NCBI GenBank assembly: GCA_004145795.1
Contig: SEIO01000007.1
Coordinates: 28,963-92,962, forward strand
Origin: Lentibacillus lipolyticus
GTDB taxonomy: Bacteria > Bacillota > Bacilli > Bacillales > Amphibacillaceae
Reading direction: 5' to 3'
DNA length: 64,000 nt
The first letter of the stretch is position 1. Every line of letters starts with the position of its first letter. The notes below the pieces were generated by a model. The model was not told where the DNA came from. It made no database searches and saw nothing but the letters and a program-made list of their open reading frames with translations. A program made the translations under genes and the position numbers. Below are positions 52,470 to 61,413 of the stretch, one piece after another.

Positions 52470-53666
52470 TTAAGCATACGAATGAAGACCTGCTAATACA
52501 AGATTGACAGCAATCAAGTTAAACATGATGATGGCGAAACCTCCTACGGCAAGCCACGCTGATTTTTCACCATGCCAGCCTCGTGAAAGACGCAGGTGCA
52601 GAAATGCTGCATAAAAGAGCCAAGTTACTAATGCCCAAACTTCTTTGGGATCCCAACCCCAGAATCGGTCCCATGCAAGCTGTGCCCAAATAGCTGCGAA
52701 AATCAAGCCGCCCAGTGTAAATACCGGAAATCCGATGGCAACTGCTCTGTAAGAGATTTCATCAAGCATGTCCGGCTTTGCTTTACGCAGAAACGGCTGA
52801 ATAGCTGCTCCAACGCGCTTACGCAGGATTAGTCGGGCGAGACCGTATAATACCAGCCCGGTTAATACAGACCAGATAACGGTATTGAATTTCCTGGCCG
52901 CATCGACACCTTTCATCCATGCCGGTGCATCAAATAGCGGATTCATCCTGTCTCCTGTAAGCAATTCACCTTCATTAGGGCCGGCAATCGGTGGCAAATG
53001 ATAGTCGGTCGTTACCGTTTCCCCATTGAAACTATACTCAAATTCTGCCGAATATCCCGACAAATTAAATGAGGTGGAAATAATACTGAATCCGACGAAA
53101 ATAAACAAGGAAAGCAAAACAATTTCCAGCCAAGTTGTCCGCTTGCTTCTGACGGACTGATCAATCTGCCTGATTAGGTAAATTAGCCCTGCCACAAAAC
53201 TAATGGATAAAATGGCCTCACCCAGTGAAACGGTTGTCACATGGATGTATAACCAGTTACTTTGCAGTGATGGCACAAGTGGCGCAATTTCGGTTGGGAA
53301 CATGCTTGCATATGCAATAACAATCATTGCTACCGGCAATGCAAATAACCCTAAAATATTCAGTTTATAAATAAAGTAAAGAATGATGAACGCGAAAACA
53401 AGCGCCATCCCGAAAAATGTCATAAATTCAAATAAATTACTGACAGGGGCATGCCCACTTGCCATCCATCTTGTAATAAAGTAGACAATTTGTGCTAAAA
53501 ATCCAATGATTGTGATCGTAATCCCAATTTTACCACTTACGCCTGCACCTTTAGTAGAGCTTTTATTCTTATCTCTAATCGTGGCACCAAAGAAAAAGGT
53601 GGCAATCAAATAAAGGATGAACGCCGTATACAGCATGGTACTGCTGACGTCGATAAGTGAATCCAT
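52470..53666 (-). CDS. resC: ResC (CcsA/CcsB type), cytochrome c maturation heme protein
   Basis: A 398-residue membrane protein with eight or more hydrophobic segments. The tryptophan-rich heme-handling motif [20 protein letters not shown] lies near residue 310 and is the hallmark of the CcsA family. It works with ResB as the system II heme exporter and ligase that attaches heme to apocytochromes such as QcrC. It follows resB by 22 bp. Confidence 0.96.
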   Translation of the reverse strand: MDSLIDVSSTMLYTAFILYLIATFFFGATIRDKNKSSTKGAGVSGKIGITITIIGFLAQIVYFITRWMASGHAPVSNLFEFMTFFGMALVFAFIILYFIYKLNILGLFALPVAMIVIAYASMFPTEIAPLVPSLQSNWLYIHVTTVSLGEAILSISFVAGLIYLIRQIDQSVRSKRTTWLEIVLLSLFIFVGFSIISTSFNLSGYSAEFEYSFNGETVTTDYHLPPIAGPNEGELLTGDRMNPLFDAPAWMKGVDAARKFNTVIWSVLTGLVLYGLARLILRKRVGAAIQPFLRKAKPDMLDEISYRAVAIGFPVFTLGGLIFAAIWAQLAWDRFWGWDPKEVWALVTWLFYAAFLHLRLSRGWHGEKSAWLAVGGFAIIMFNLIAVNLVLAGLHSYA

Positions 53667-53688
53667 ATTTATCCTCCTTCAAGTCTGC

Positions 53689-55323
53689 TTAATCCGTATC
53701 CAGCTGGTCGTCAACCATGTTCACATTGGTATCAGCTATAACCTGCTCAATATCTTTTTTCAGGCCAAACCAGTTTTTATTTGTATGACCTGCAACCATG
53801 ATACCTTCTTTCGTTGGATGCAACCAGATTCTGCGATGCTGCCAGTACATGCCCTGTATCACACCAATCATGAAAATAACTGCCCCGATGATGAACAGTG
53901 GCAACGTATAATCACGTCTGACAGTGAGCCCGCTTGCATATCGTGTTTCAAAGTCCTCTATTCCTAATTTGTAATCATTTTCGCCAGTTGCATCAACGTT
54001 TTTACCGATACCAACAAAACTCATTTCTGGTTCTTCATTTCCTGGAGGATGGACGGTTAAAACAAATGCCGGATTTCTCGGAAAGTTTGTCTTGGATGCC
54101 GGTTCCTCATCTTCCAGTTCGTAATCCGGATAATATTGGGTGACATCGACACTAAAGCCATTATCCAATTGGTATTCATCCTTTGGCTCGGTCAAGTCGA
54201 TGGTAAATGAACCTAGTGATGCTTCATCAGGATCGTCGGTTTTGTGAATTTTAAAAGTCATACTTTTAAATTCATTTTGCTGATAACCAGCTTGATAAAG
54301 TGTGTACCCAGCAAATTTCAGCGGGTGATTCATACGGATTTTATCCTCCGTCACTTTTTCCAGCTCCGGGTCAGCACCTGCAACGGTTTCACCTTTTTCC
54401 TTATAAATGACCGCATTTGTTTGATAATTTTTGGCGACGTTACCTTGCATTTCTATTGCTTCTTTAAATCGTTCATCATTCTTGTCGTAGGTTTCCAGAA
54501 TGAATTTCTTATTTTTGATGTAATATTCCCCTTCTGTACCAGGTATGACGGTCTGTTCGCCTTCCCTTACCCAAACATATTCATCCAGATACATAAAAGG
54601 CGTCATGCGCAATAGCGCTGCAATAAGGACAATAATAAGACCGATATGATTTACATAGGGTCCCCAGCGGGAAAAACGCCCTTTCTCAGCTAACACATGT
54701 CCATTTTCTTCTCTTACCTTATAACGTTGCTTTTTCAATCCAGAAACCAATTTATCTTTTTCGTCAGCTGTTACGTGCTCCGTCTCACTAAATAGACGCT
54801 GCCTTTTAAGGAATGTTGTATGCCGCTTTGGTTTCTGCATTTTTAGTGCTTTATATAGCGGAACGAAGCGATCAATACTGCAAATAACGAGCGAGACACC
54901 GATAAGCGCAATTAGGAGCATATACCACCAGGATTCATACAAGTTATGAAAGCCTAGCTGATAGTATATTTGGCCCAATGTTCCATATTGTGCTTCATAA
55001 AAAACAGACGGGTCACGGGATGGTGCATCTGCCGGTATGTACTGCTCTTGTGGGAAGATTGTCCCGATGGCCGAAGCGGCTAATGCCAGAACAATCAGCC
55101 AGACACCGACTTTAACGGACGAAAAGAAATTCCATATTTTATCAATAATTGATTTGTTGTATGTTTGTGAGCGGCGAGCACTTCCATCATAGCGCATATT
55201 AAGCAGTTTGCGCTGATCGTTTCCGTCAATATGCTGGTTGCCCTCTACCGGTTTACCGCATGCTTCACAAAGGACTGTCCCCTCTGGATTGACATGCCCA
55301 CACTCACATTTTATTTTATTCAT
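53689..55323 (-). CDS. resB: ResB, cytochrome c maturation protein
   Basis: A 544-residue protein of the ResB/Ccs1 family. It starts with four cysteines in CECGHVNPEGTVLCEACG (residues 5-22), a zinc-ribbon-like module. Four membrane helices follow (first pair about residues 70-90 and 130-150), with a large extracytoplasmic domain of about 230 residues before the last helix. It forms the system II cytochrome c synthase with ResC. It is in the resA-resB-resC order expected. Confidence 0.95.
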   Translation of the reverse strand: MNKIKCECGHVNPEGTVLCEACGKPVEGNQHIDGNDQRKLLNMRYDGSARRSQTYNKSIIDKIWNFFSSVKVGVWLIVLALAASAIGTIFPQEQYIPADAPSRDPSVFYEAQYGTLGQIYYQLGFHNLYESWWYMLLIALIGVSLVICSIDRFVPLYKALKMQKPKRHTTFLKRQRLFSETEHVTADEKDKLVSGLKKQRYKVREENGHVLAEKGRFSRWGPYVNHIGLIIVLIAALLRMTPFMYLDEYVWVREGEQTVIPGTEGEYYIKNKKFILETYDKNDERFKEAIEMQGNVAKNYQTNAVIYKEKGETVAGADPELEKVTEDKIRMNHPLKFAGYTLYQAGYQQNEFKSMTFKIHKTDDPDEASLGSFTIDLTEPKDEYQLDNGFSVDVTQYYPDYELEDEEPASKTNFPRNPAFVLTVHPPGNEEPEMSFVGIGKNVDATGENDYKLGIEDFETRYASGLTVRRDYTLPLFIIGAVIFMIGVIQGMYWQHRRIWLHPTKEGIMVAGHTNKNWFGLKKDIEQVIADTNVNMVDDQLDTD

Positions 55324-55351
55324 TCGTATCCCTCACAATTGGTGCATTCAT

Positions 55352-55927
55352 TTACTGTTCAGGCATTATTTGCTGTAAATAACCTTCTATTTTATCCAGC
55401 GTTAAGCCACCTTCAACTATTTCGACAATTTCCCCATTGGGGTTAATGAAAAACGTGGTCGGGAGCGGTTCGACATGATAACTCTCCCTTACTTCTTTGT
55501 TGGAATCGTACGGAACAGGGAATGTCAAATCATACTTGTTGATGAACTTTTCCACGACAAATTTGGTCGTATCCAGATTGACAGCGATAATTTCAACACC
55601 TTTCTTCTTGTACTCTGGATAAAGGGACTGCATGTACGGCATTTCTTTTTCACAAGGTTTGCACCAAGTTCCCCAAAAATTAAGCATGACGCCTTTTCCT
55701 TCATAATCACTGAGCCGTACCGTTTCAAGCTCATTATTTTCATTAATCTGCTGGAGTTTAAAGTCCGGTGCCTGTGTACCTTCGCTGACATCTGTTTTAT
55801 CTTTATTAAAATTGGATACAAGCGCATATATGACTGCTACCAGCAAGAGAGCTAAAACAATGGTCCTGAAAATCAGACGGTTTCGTTTTTTATTTTTCTT
55901 CGCTGCTTTCGCTTTTTCAATATTCAT
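55352..55927 (-). CDS. resA: ResA, membrane-anchored thiol-disulfide oxidoreductase
   Basis: ResA reduces the heme-binding cysteines of apocytochrome c outside the membrane. The 191-residue protein has a basic N-terminus, a membrane anchor (about residues 18-38) and a thioredoxin-like domain with the active-site WCKPCEKE near residue 87 and a later cis-proline LPTTFFI. The usual ResA active site is CEPC; here the second position is lysine. The start is ambiguous between ATGs at 55933 and 55927; the second has better spacing from GGGAG. It leads the res genes. Confidence 0.95.
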   Translation of the reverse strand: MNIEKAKAAKKNKKRNRLIFRTIVLALLLVAVIYALVSNFNKDKTDVSEGTQAPDFKLQQINENNELETVRLSDYEGKGVMLNFWGTWCKPCEKEMPYMQSLYPEYKKKGVEIIAVNLDTTKFVVEKFINKYDLTFPVPYDSNKEVRESYHVEPLPTTFFINPNGEIVEIVEGGLTLDKIEGYLQQIMPEQ

Positions 55928-55979
55928 AGCCATTCACTCCCGATGCTATTGTATCATGGAACGTCTTTGTTAAATTTGT

Positions 55980-56726
55980 CTATTGTTTAACATTTTTATC
56001 GGATGCCAAATGACGCATTTTTTTGACCTCATGCGGTGTGAGAGGACGACAGTCACCGGGCTGCATGCCATGCAGGTCAAGAAGACCATACTTCTCCCGC
56101 TTTAATTTCATAACCGGGTACCCGAGGGTATCCATCATTCGCCGGATATGTCTGTTTTTTCCCTCATGAAGTGTCAGTTCCAAAATGGTGGTGTTCTTCT
56201 GCCTGTCTATTTCAAGCGTTTTAAACTTGACTGCTTTTAATAGCTCATTATCAGAACGCACACCTTTTCTAAGCTGATATAGTTCTTTCTTAGACGGGAT
56301 TCCTTTGATTTTTGCTACGTATGTCTTATCAATCTCGTATTTCGGATGCATTAATTGGTTAGCAAATTCACCATCGTTCGTCAAAAGAAGGATACCTGAT
56401 GTATCATAATCAAGTCTGCCAATCGGATAAATACGTTCCTTGACCCCACCGAGGTAATCGGTTACCACTTTCCTTCCTTTATCATCTTTCAAACTGGAAA
56501 TGACACCCCTCGGTTTATAAAGAAGATAGTACACTGGTTCTTCCTTTTCAAGACGTACGCCGTTCACTTCAATATCATCACGGGGGGAAACTTTTGTACC
56601 AAGTTCTGTTACCACCTTACTGTTGACTTTCACTTTTCCATCAACAATCAGTTTTTCCGCTTTTCTCCGCGATGTCACACCGCTTTGCGCAATTACTTTC
56701 TGCAACCGTTCTTTCGTATCTGTCAT
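55980..56726 (-). CDS. rluB: 23S rRNA pseudouridine synthase RluB
   Basis: A 248-residue RsuA/RluB-type enzyme that modifies 23S rRNA. An N-terminal S4 RNA-binding domain (RLQKVIAQSGVTSRRKAEKLI, residues 6-26) is followed by the catalytic domain with the aspartate in GRLDYDTSGILLLTNDGEF-type residues near 101. The ATG at 56726 follows GGTGA. It stands between spmB and resA as in B. subtilis. Confidence 0.96.
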   Translation of the reverse strand: MTDTKERLQKVIAQSGVTSRRKAEKLIVDGKVKVNSKVVTELGTKVSPRDDIEVNGVRLEKEEPVYYLLYKPRGVISSLKDDKGRKVVTDYLGGVKERIYPIGRLDYDTSGILLLTNDGEFANQLMHPKYEIDKTYVAKIKGIPSKKELYQLRKGVRSDNELLKAVKFKTLEIDRQKNTTILELTLHEGKNRHIRRMMDTLGYPVMKLKREKYGLLDLHGMQPGDCRPLTPHEVKKMRHLASDKNVKQ

Positions 56727-56800
56727 CTTATCACCGTTTTCTCTTAGTAGTTTCAAACATAATAATAGCGTTAACCATATGTTAACGCTAGTTACAGGGA

Positions 56801-57334
56801 TTATCCAAATAATAAGGTAACGACAATAATAGAAGCAATGATACCAACAAGGTCTGCCAGCAATCCAACTTTCAATGCATAACGCATTTTCCGGATCCCG
56901 ACCGCCCCGAAGTAAACGGTTAGTATATAAAGCGTTGTATCGGTACTTCCCTGCATCGTTGAGGCAAGCCTTCCGATAAACGAGTCAGGTCCATGTGTGC
57001 TGATTAATTCGGTCGTCATTCCCAATGCAGCAGTGCCTGAAATAGGCCGGACCAATGCCAGCGGGATAATATCCGGTGGTACCCCAATCTTAATCAATAA
57101 CGGAGAAATAAGTTGAATAAATGCCTCCAATGCACCGGAACTGCGCAAAATAGAAATAGCCACAATCATGCCAACTAAGAAGGGAAGTAAGGAGAAGGCC
57201 ATTCGAACTCCATCCTTTCCCCCTTCTACAAACGTTTCGTAGGCAGGTACACGTTTCCACGTTGATACAATGAGAACAACAGCAATAAAACATGGGATCA
57301 ACCAGGTGCTGATTGTCGTGATAATACCCATCAT
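56801..57334 (-). CDS. spmB: SpmB, spore maturation protein B
   Basis: A 177-residue membrane protein with a nucleoside-recognition (Gate) fold, seen in SLLPFLVGMIVAISILRSSG and RPISGTAALGMTTELISTHGPDS-type residues. SpmA and SpmB are needed for full spore core dehydration and heat resistance in B. subtilis. The ATG overlaps the spmA stop as ATGA and has AGGAGG upstream. It is the last gene of the dacB-spmA-spmB operon. Confidence 0.95.
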   Translation of the reverse strand: MMGIITTISTWLIPCFIAVVLIVSTWKRVPAYETFVEGGKDGVRMAFSLLPFLVGMIVAISILRSSGALEAFIQLISPLLIKIGVPPDIIPLALVRPISGTAALGMTTELISTHGPDSFIGRLASTMQGSTDTTLYILTVYFGAVGIRKMRYALKVGLLADLVGIIASIIVVTLLFG

Positions 57335-57924
57335 GATTTCCTCCTGCGGCTTCGGTAATAGAAAACACGGTCAATCATTAACGCACTGACAGAAGAAATA
57401 AGTGTTGCAATGATAGTCGTACCAACGATTTCTGTAGGAGATACAGAATCATACTGCATCCGGATGGAAATGACCGTCGTTGGAATAATGGTCAAACTCG
57501 ATGTATTTAACGCCAAAAAAGTAATCATCGACCTGGATGCTTCATCCGAACCACTCAGTTCTTTCATCTGCTCCATCGCTTTAATGCCCATAGGGGTTGC
57601 AGCATTGCCAAGCCCAAAAATATTGGCTGTAATGTTTGACAAAATGTAACCAATAGCCGGATGATCTTTAGGTATATCGGGAAATAACCGAATAATAATT
57701 GGCCTGAACATCCGGGATAGAAATTCCAAAATACCAGCCTTTTCAGCTACTTTCATGATTCCAAGCCAAAAAACCAATATACTGATAAGGCCAATGGATA
57801 GGGTTACTGCCTCTTCTGCACTTTCAAATAGAGCTTCATTGACCTCATCCATTGTTCCATTAAACATGGCATACACAATACCAGTAACTGCCATCGCCGC
57901 CCAAATAATATTAACCATTGACAT
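57331..57924 (-). CDS. spmA: SpmA, spore maturation protein A
   Basis: A 197-residue membrane protein with several hydrophobic segments and the Gate-fold residues NIFGLGNAATPMGIKAMEQM near residue 105. It works with SpmB in spore core dehydration. The start overlaps the end of dacB by 14 bp, so translation is coupled; a second ATG two codons later is equally possible. Confidence 0.95.
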   Translation of the reverse strand: MSMVNIIWAAMAVTGIVYAMFNGTMDEVNEALFESAEEAVTLSIGLISILVFWLGIMKVAEKAGILEFLSRMFRPIIIRLFPDIPKDHPAIGYILSNITANIFGLGNAATPMGIKAMEQMKELSGSDEASRSMITFLALNTSSLTIIPTTVISIRMQYDSVSPTEIVGTTIIATLISSVSALMIDRVFYYRSRRRKS

Positions 57925-59020
57925 CCAACCCGGTCATTCGCTTATAAATGGCCACAATTTCAGACAGGAAAGAAGGGTTCTGCTTTCGCGCAGCATATAC
58001 CGGAGTTTGTGCTATCGGAACATGATCAGCATAAAAAACGGTTTTCCCGATTACATCTCCCTGTAAGTGTTGGGACTCGTTACGTATAAATGTTTTCTTA
58101 TCTATTTGCAGTTGTTTATCTTCGCGGAGCGGAATTTTCACATTTTCGTGCACATAACCGGTAACTTGTTGGCCGTTATCCTCCACTCGATAACGGTTCA
58201 CGCCTTTTTCGGCGATGGTCGTCATATCATAGTGATCAAAACCCCACTGAAACAGTCCAATATGGTCACGCCAGTCATCAGGCGCATTCAGCGTGACAGC
58301 AATTAACTCCATGCCATCTTTCTTAGCGGCAGTGACCAGTGTCCTGCCCGCGGTACTCGTATAGCCTGTTTTCCCGCCAGTTGTGTGCTGGTAACGCGAA
58401 GTTATCAGCTTATGTTTATTACGCCACACATATTCCCCATCTTCTGTTTTATAGACTTTTGTGTTTGTTACTTGCCTGAAAATCTCATTATCCATCGCAT
58501 AACACATCAAACGTGCCATATCATAGGCCGTTGAATAATGATTTTCAGCATCAAGGCCGTGCGGATTGGCAAAGGAGGTGTTCGTCATCCCAAGCCATCT
58601 AGCTTTTTTGTTCATTAAATGGACAAACCCTTCTACACTCCCACCCACATGTTCACTTATTGCAACGGCTGCATCATTGCCGGAACGCAGCATCAATCCG
58701 TAGACAAGATCTTTCAATTTGATTTCTTCACCTTCATCCAAGTAAATGGATGAGCCAATAGCATGGACAGCCCGGTTGCTTACAGTCACTGTTTCATTTA
58801 ATTCTCCCGACTCAATAGCGATAATGGCGGTCATAATTTTGGTTATGCTTGCGATTGGACGTTGTTTATGTGCTTGTTTATCATACAGAATCCTTCCTGA
58901 AGACTGCTCCATTAAAACGGCGTTATCCGCCGACACTCCAGGCTTAGCTTGTCCAGCAGACGGATATATCAGACTGCTGATAAGAAAACAGACCACCATC
59001 AAAACTGCAAATCCACGCAT
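57911..59020 (-). CDS. dacB: DacB, sporulation-specific D-alanyl-D-alanine carboxypeptidase (PBP5*)
   Basis: DacB trims peptide side chains and limits cross-linking of the spore cortex. The 369-residue preprotein has a signal peptide (about residues 1-24) and the penicillin-binding motifs SITK near residue 58, SGN near residue 113 and KTG near residue 218. The C-terminal part ends in an amphipathic segment. The ATG at 59020 follows GGGAGGA; the much longer frame upstream runs through a repeat. A sigma-E promoter precedes it, in line with mother-cell expression. Confidence 0.95.
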   Translation of the reverse strand: MRGFAVLMVVCFLISSLIYPSAGQAKPGVSADNAVLMEQSSGRILYDKQAHKQRPIASITKIMTAIIAIESGELNETVTVSNRAVHAIGSSIYLDEGEEIKLKDLVYGLMLRSGNDAAVAISEHVGGSVEGFVHLMNKKARWLGMTNTSFANPHGLDAENHYSTAYDMARLMCYAMDNEIFRQVTNTKVYKTEDGEYVWRNKHKLITSRYQHTTGGKTGYTSTAGRTLVTAAKKDGMELIAVTLNAPDDWRDHIGLFQWGFDHYDMTTIAEKGVNRYRVEDNGQQVTGYVHENVKIPLREDKQLQIDKKTFIRNESQHLQGDVIGKTVFYADHVPIAQTPVYAARKQNPSFLSEIVAIYKRMTGLDVNG

Positions 59021-59052
59021 AACTTTTCCTCCCGCAGATGTGTTATCTTTAC

Positions 59053-59082
59053 AGTTTATGCTGTCAGAACAAAAACATATGA
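59053..59082 (-). promoter_or_regulatory. Sigma-E promoter of dacB-spmA-spmB
   Basis: TCATATG (-35, 6 of 7 to KMATATT) and CATAAACT (-10, 7 of 8 to CATACAMT) are 15 bp apart on the minus strand, with the same layout as at spoIVA. Confidence 0.72.
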
Positions 59083-59110
59083 CTGAAAAAGGACAGGATA
59101 TGAACAAAAT

Positions 59111-59249
59111 AAGAAAAGCGAAAGCGCCTTGTTCACCCCCGAAAAGCTTAAGCAAGAATTCGTAGTGGCGGTTTTGCCACGTAGAAATATTGCTAAAGAC
59201 CTCGAGGGGGTAGGCGCTGGAACTGGACAAGAAAAGCGAAAGCGCCTTG
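59111..59249. repeat. Interspersed GCGAAAGCGCC repeat between dacB and scpB
   Basis: AAGAAAAGCGAAAGCGCCTTG occurs at 59111-59131 and again at 59229-59249. Between them AGCGCC and CCCCCGA pair with TCGAGGGGG and GGCGCT, enclosing a small hairpin GTGGCGGTTTTGCCAC, so one unit of about 115 bp folds into a stem with side hairpins. The sequence resembles repeats I recall from halophilic Bacillaceae. Confidence 0.75.
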
Positions 59250-59277
59250 CTCACCCCTGAACATGGCTATTTTATCC

Positions 59278-59306
59278 TTTAAAAAATCCTTACATAATGT
59301 AAGGAT
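59278..59306 (-). terminator. Terminator after scpB
   Basis: A tight palindrome ATCCTTACAT/ATGTAAGGAT followed by six T residues on the minus strand, 24 bp after the scpB stop codon. Confidence 0.92.
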
Positions 59307-59329
59307 GGGGAAATAGGCTTTATATCTTA

Positions 59330-59914
59330 TTATTCATCAGCTTGTTCGTAAAAGTTCTCAAAGAACAAATCTGCCTCCTGTTCAACTTCTTGTTCACTAA
59401 TGTCTTCCGGAAGCGGAGGCAATTCATTCAGCGATGTTAACCCAAAATATGTTAAAAAATCTTTTGTTGTAACAAACAGAACGGGACGGCCTGCCCCTTC
59501 TTTTCTGCCAGCTTCCTCAACCAGTGATCGAGTCATTAATGTCTGTACCGGCCGGTCGCTATTAACTCCTCGTATCTCTTCTATCTCCGCCCTTGTTATT
59601 GGCTGACGGTAAGCGATAATCGCTAATGTCTCTAAGGCAGCCTGTGACATTTTCGATGATTGTGGGGTCTGCAGAAGTTTTTTGAAATAAGGGCTGTGCT
59701 CTGGCTTCGTAGTCAAATGGAATACATTGTGAGATCGCATGAGCAGCATTCCGCGGTCTGTATTTTCATAATCGTATTCCAATTCCTCTAATACATGTTC
59801 CACTGCTTCTTCGGTGATCTCCAGTATTCCTGCAAGCTGTCTGATTGTCACCCCTTCATCACCACTGGCAAACAGCAGTCCCTCTGTTATAGCTTTTAAC
59901 GCATTTATTTCCAC
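59330..59914 (-). CDS. scpB: ScpB, segregation and condensation protein B
   Basis: A 194-residue acidic protein with two winged-helix domains, recognised by ALKAITEGLLFASGDEGVTI near the N-terminus and ALETLAIIAYRQPITRAEIEEIRGV near residue 95. It joins ScpA and Smc in the condensin-like complex that organises the chromosome. It follows scpA by 2 bp and ends the pair at a terminator. Confidence 0.97.
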   Translation of the reverse strand: MEINALKAITEGLLFASGDEGVTIRQLAGILEITEEAVEHVLEELEYDYENTDRGMLLMRSHNVFHLTTKPEHSPYFKKLLQTPQSSKMSQAALETLAIIAYRQPITRAEIEEIRGVNSDRPVQTLMTRSLVEEAGRKEGAGRPVLFVTTKDFLTYFGLTSLNELPPLPEDISEQEVEQEADLFFENFYEQADE

Positions 59915-59916
59915 GA

Positions 59917-60654
59917 TTAATCCCCCATGTTATTAAAAACATATAATTTCCCAAAGTGTTGCTCTTGCCGGCAAATCACTTCATTATTTTTCATCAACTC
60001 CAGAATAGCCATAAATGTAATAACAACGTGGGAACGTGACGGATAGGAGAATAGCTGATCAAATGCAATACCTTCCCTGTTTTGTTTCACTGCTTTCCGT
60101 ACTTCTGTCATTCGTTCTCCTATCGGTATCTCTCCGCTCTTGACCTTCGTTTCTAAAGGCTTCTGCCATTTATGGCGATCCGTCATCCGCTTTAATGCAT
60201 CAAGCATATCATAAATAGAGACATTCCCTTTTTGCACCGGCCTGCTGATTTCTGCCTGAGAAAAGGCGGCAGGCGGCCTTGTGAATGTCTGGTTGGCTTC
60301 TGTTTCCTGCTCTTTTAGATGTTGAGCAGCCTCTTTATATTTGCGATATTCAACTAGTCGCTGCACCAATTCTTCACGGGGGTCTTCCATATACTCCTCA
60401 TCAGGTTCTTCTACTTCCTGTTTTGGTATTAGCATATTGCTTTTAAGTTCCAGCAATGTCGCAGCCATCACAAGATATTCACTTGCAATGTTAAGTTCAA
60501 GTTGTTGCATGGTATGGATATACTCCATATACTGTTCCGTGATCTGTGCAACGGGTATATCATAAATATCAATCTCGTACTGATTAACCAAATGAAGCAG
60601 CAGATCGAGCGGTCCCTCAAATGTATCCAGCTTTACTTGATATGACTGATTCAC
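59917..60654 (-). CDS. scpA: ScpA, segregation and condensation protein A (kleisin)
   Basis: A 245-residue kleisin. The N-terminal YQVKLDTFEGPLDLLLHLV segment is the family signature and binds Smc; the C-terminal winged helix binds the other Smc head. The GTG start follows AAAGGAGGCGGG. Upstream there is a perfect GGCGTAAACGCC palindrome. In B. subtilis ypuF and ribT lie on the other side; ypuF is not seen here. Confidence 0.97.
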   Translation of the reverse strand: MNQSYQVKLDTFEGPLDLLLHLVNQYEIDIYDIPVAQITEQYMEYIHTMQQLELNIASEYLVMAATLLELKSNMLIPKQEVEEPDEEYMEDPREELVQRLVEYRKYKEAAQHLKEQETEANQTFTRPPAAFSQAEISRPVQKGNVSIYDMLDALKRMTDRHKWQKPLETKVKSGEIPIGERMTEVRKAVKQNREGIAFDQLFSYPSRSHVVITFMAILELMKNNEVICRQEQHFGKLYVFNNMGD

Positions 60655-60694
60655 ACCCCGCCTCCTTTCACGGACAGATAAATATATAAGAATT

Positions 60695-60706
60695 GGCGTA
60701 AACGCC
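60695..60706. promoter_or_regulatory. Perfect 12-bp palindrome upstream of scpA
   Basis: GGCGTAAACGCC is a perfect inverted repeat 40 bp before the scpA start. It lies between a TTGTAT and a TATATA sequence on the minus strand, but their 19-bp spacing is too long for a good promoter, so an operator role is only a guess. Confidence 0.25.
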
Positions 60707-60746
60707 TATACAACATGGCGACTGCGTTCATAGGTTATTAATGCAA

Positions 60747-60774
60747 GATAAATGTTATCAAAAAAACATTTATC
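60747..60774 (+). other. Inverted repeat in the yjcZ upstream region
   Basis: GATAAATGTT and AACATTTATC form a perfect 10-bp stem with an 8-base A-rich loop, 27 bp before the yjcZ start. No T run follows, so it is not a normal terminator. It may be a leader hairpin or a protein-binding site. Confidence 0.4.
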
Positions 60775-60801
60775 CGTTAAGCGAAAAAGGAGGAATTTAC
60801 T

Positions 60802-60885
60802 ATGGGTTACAATTATGGCGGAGGATTTTCACTAATTGTCGTATTGTTCATTCTCCTGATTATCGTTGGTGCAGCCTGGATGTAA
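60802..60885 (+). CDS. YjcZ-family sporulation microprotein
   Basis: A 27-residue protein with a glycine-rich start (MGYNYGGGF) and one hydrophobic helix LIVVLFILLIIVGAAWM. This is the pattern of the YjcZ family of small proteins found in sporulating bacilli. The ribosome site AAAAGGAGG stands 8 bases before the ATG, one of the strongest in the window. It is isolated between the divergent scpA and convergent ribT. Its exact role is unknown. Confidence 0.85.
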   Translation: MGYNYGGGFSLIVVLFILLIIVGAAWM

Positions 60886-60910
60886 CAAGTACAGATGTCA
60901 CCAGCATCAC

Positions 60911-60946
60911 AGACGAAAGCCAGCTGTCTCAAGCTGGCTTTCGTCT
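60911..60946. terminator. Hairpin between convergent yjcZ and ribT
   Basis: A perfect 15-bp stem (AGACGAAAGCCAGCT arms) with a 6-base loop lies 25 bp after yjcZ and at the end of ribT. The T run is poor in both directions, but the position between convergent genes suggests a terminator. Confidence 0.7.
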
Positions 60947-61319
60947 AATTCTCTCTCTCATTTTGCTGGTCGGTATCACTGCATTTATTGTAAAACGGCT
61001 GTGTTTTGTCATCGGCACAAACAGCATATTTATCCCCATATAATTGATTAATTTCGTTCACCATCTTTTTACCAATACCGGAATTGCGATGGGATGGATT
61101 GACTGAAATGTGCTGGATGACAGCATTAATATCATCCTCAATTCGTATGCCAATAGCACCAATCACATCCTCTTCCTTCCAAAGGAATAGATGCCAATCA
61201 TCATTCGCTTCGTATTCTCTGATTGTCTGCTGAAGTTTTTTTACGTCCTTTTCTTCAGGCATAAAGGACAATAATCCCATTGCAATCTTTTCATGATTCT
61301 TTTTGTAACGAATTAACAT
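60945..61319 (-). CDS. ribT: RibT, GNAT-family acetyltransferase
   Basis: A 124-residue GNAT protein. The acetyl-CoA-binding motif is HISVNPSHRNSGIGKKMV near residue 72. The N-terminal LIRYKKNHEKIAMGLLSFMP and LQQTIREYE segments match RibT as I know it from B. subtilis, where it ends the riboflavin operon. The rib genes are not in this window, so ribT is separated from them here. Its substrate is not firmly established. Confidence 0.88.
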   Translation of the reverse strand: MLIRYKKNHEKIAMGLLSFMPEEKDVKKLQQTIREYEANDDWHLFLWKEEDVIGAIGIRIEDDINAVIQHISVNPSHRNSGIGKKMVNEINQLYGDKYAVCADDKTQPFYNKCSDTDQQNEREN

Positions 61320-61413
61320 ACATATCCCTCATTATAAAATGACTTTCCAGCCGCCAGAACAGTATACAGAATATCGTTCAAATACAAAATTCTTTTATGG
61401 AACGGTTCTCATC

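Larger units (their letters stand above)
59021..59329. other. Gap between dacB and scpB with promoter, repeat and terminator
   Basis: No gene is present. The stretch holds the dacB sigma-E promoter (59053-59082), a repeat with two copies of a 21-bp unit (59111-59249), and the scpB terminator (59278-59306). The ypuI gene that stands here in B. subtilis is missing. Confidence 0.75.
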
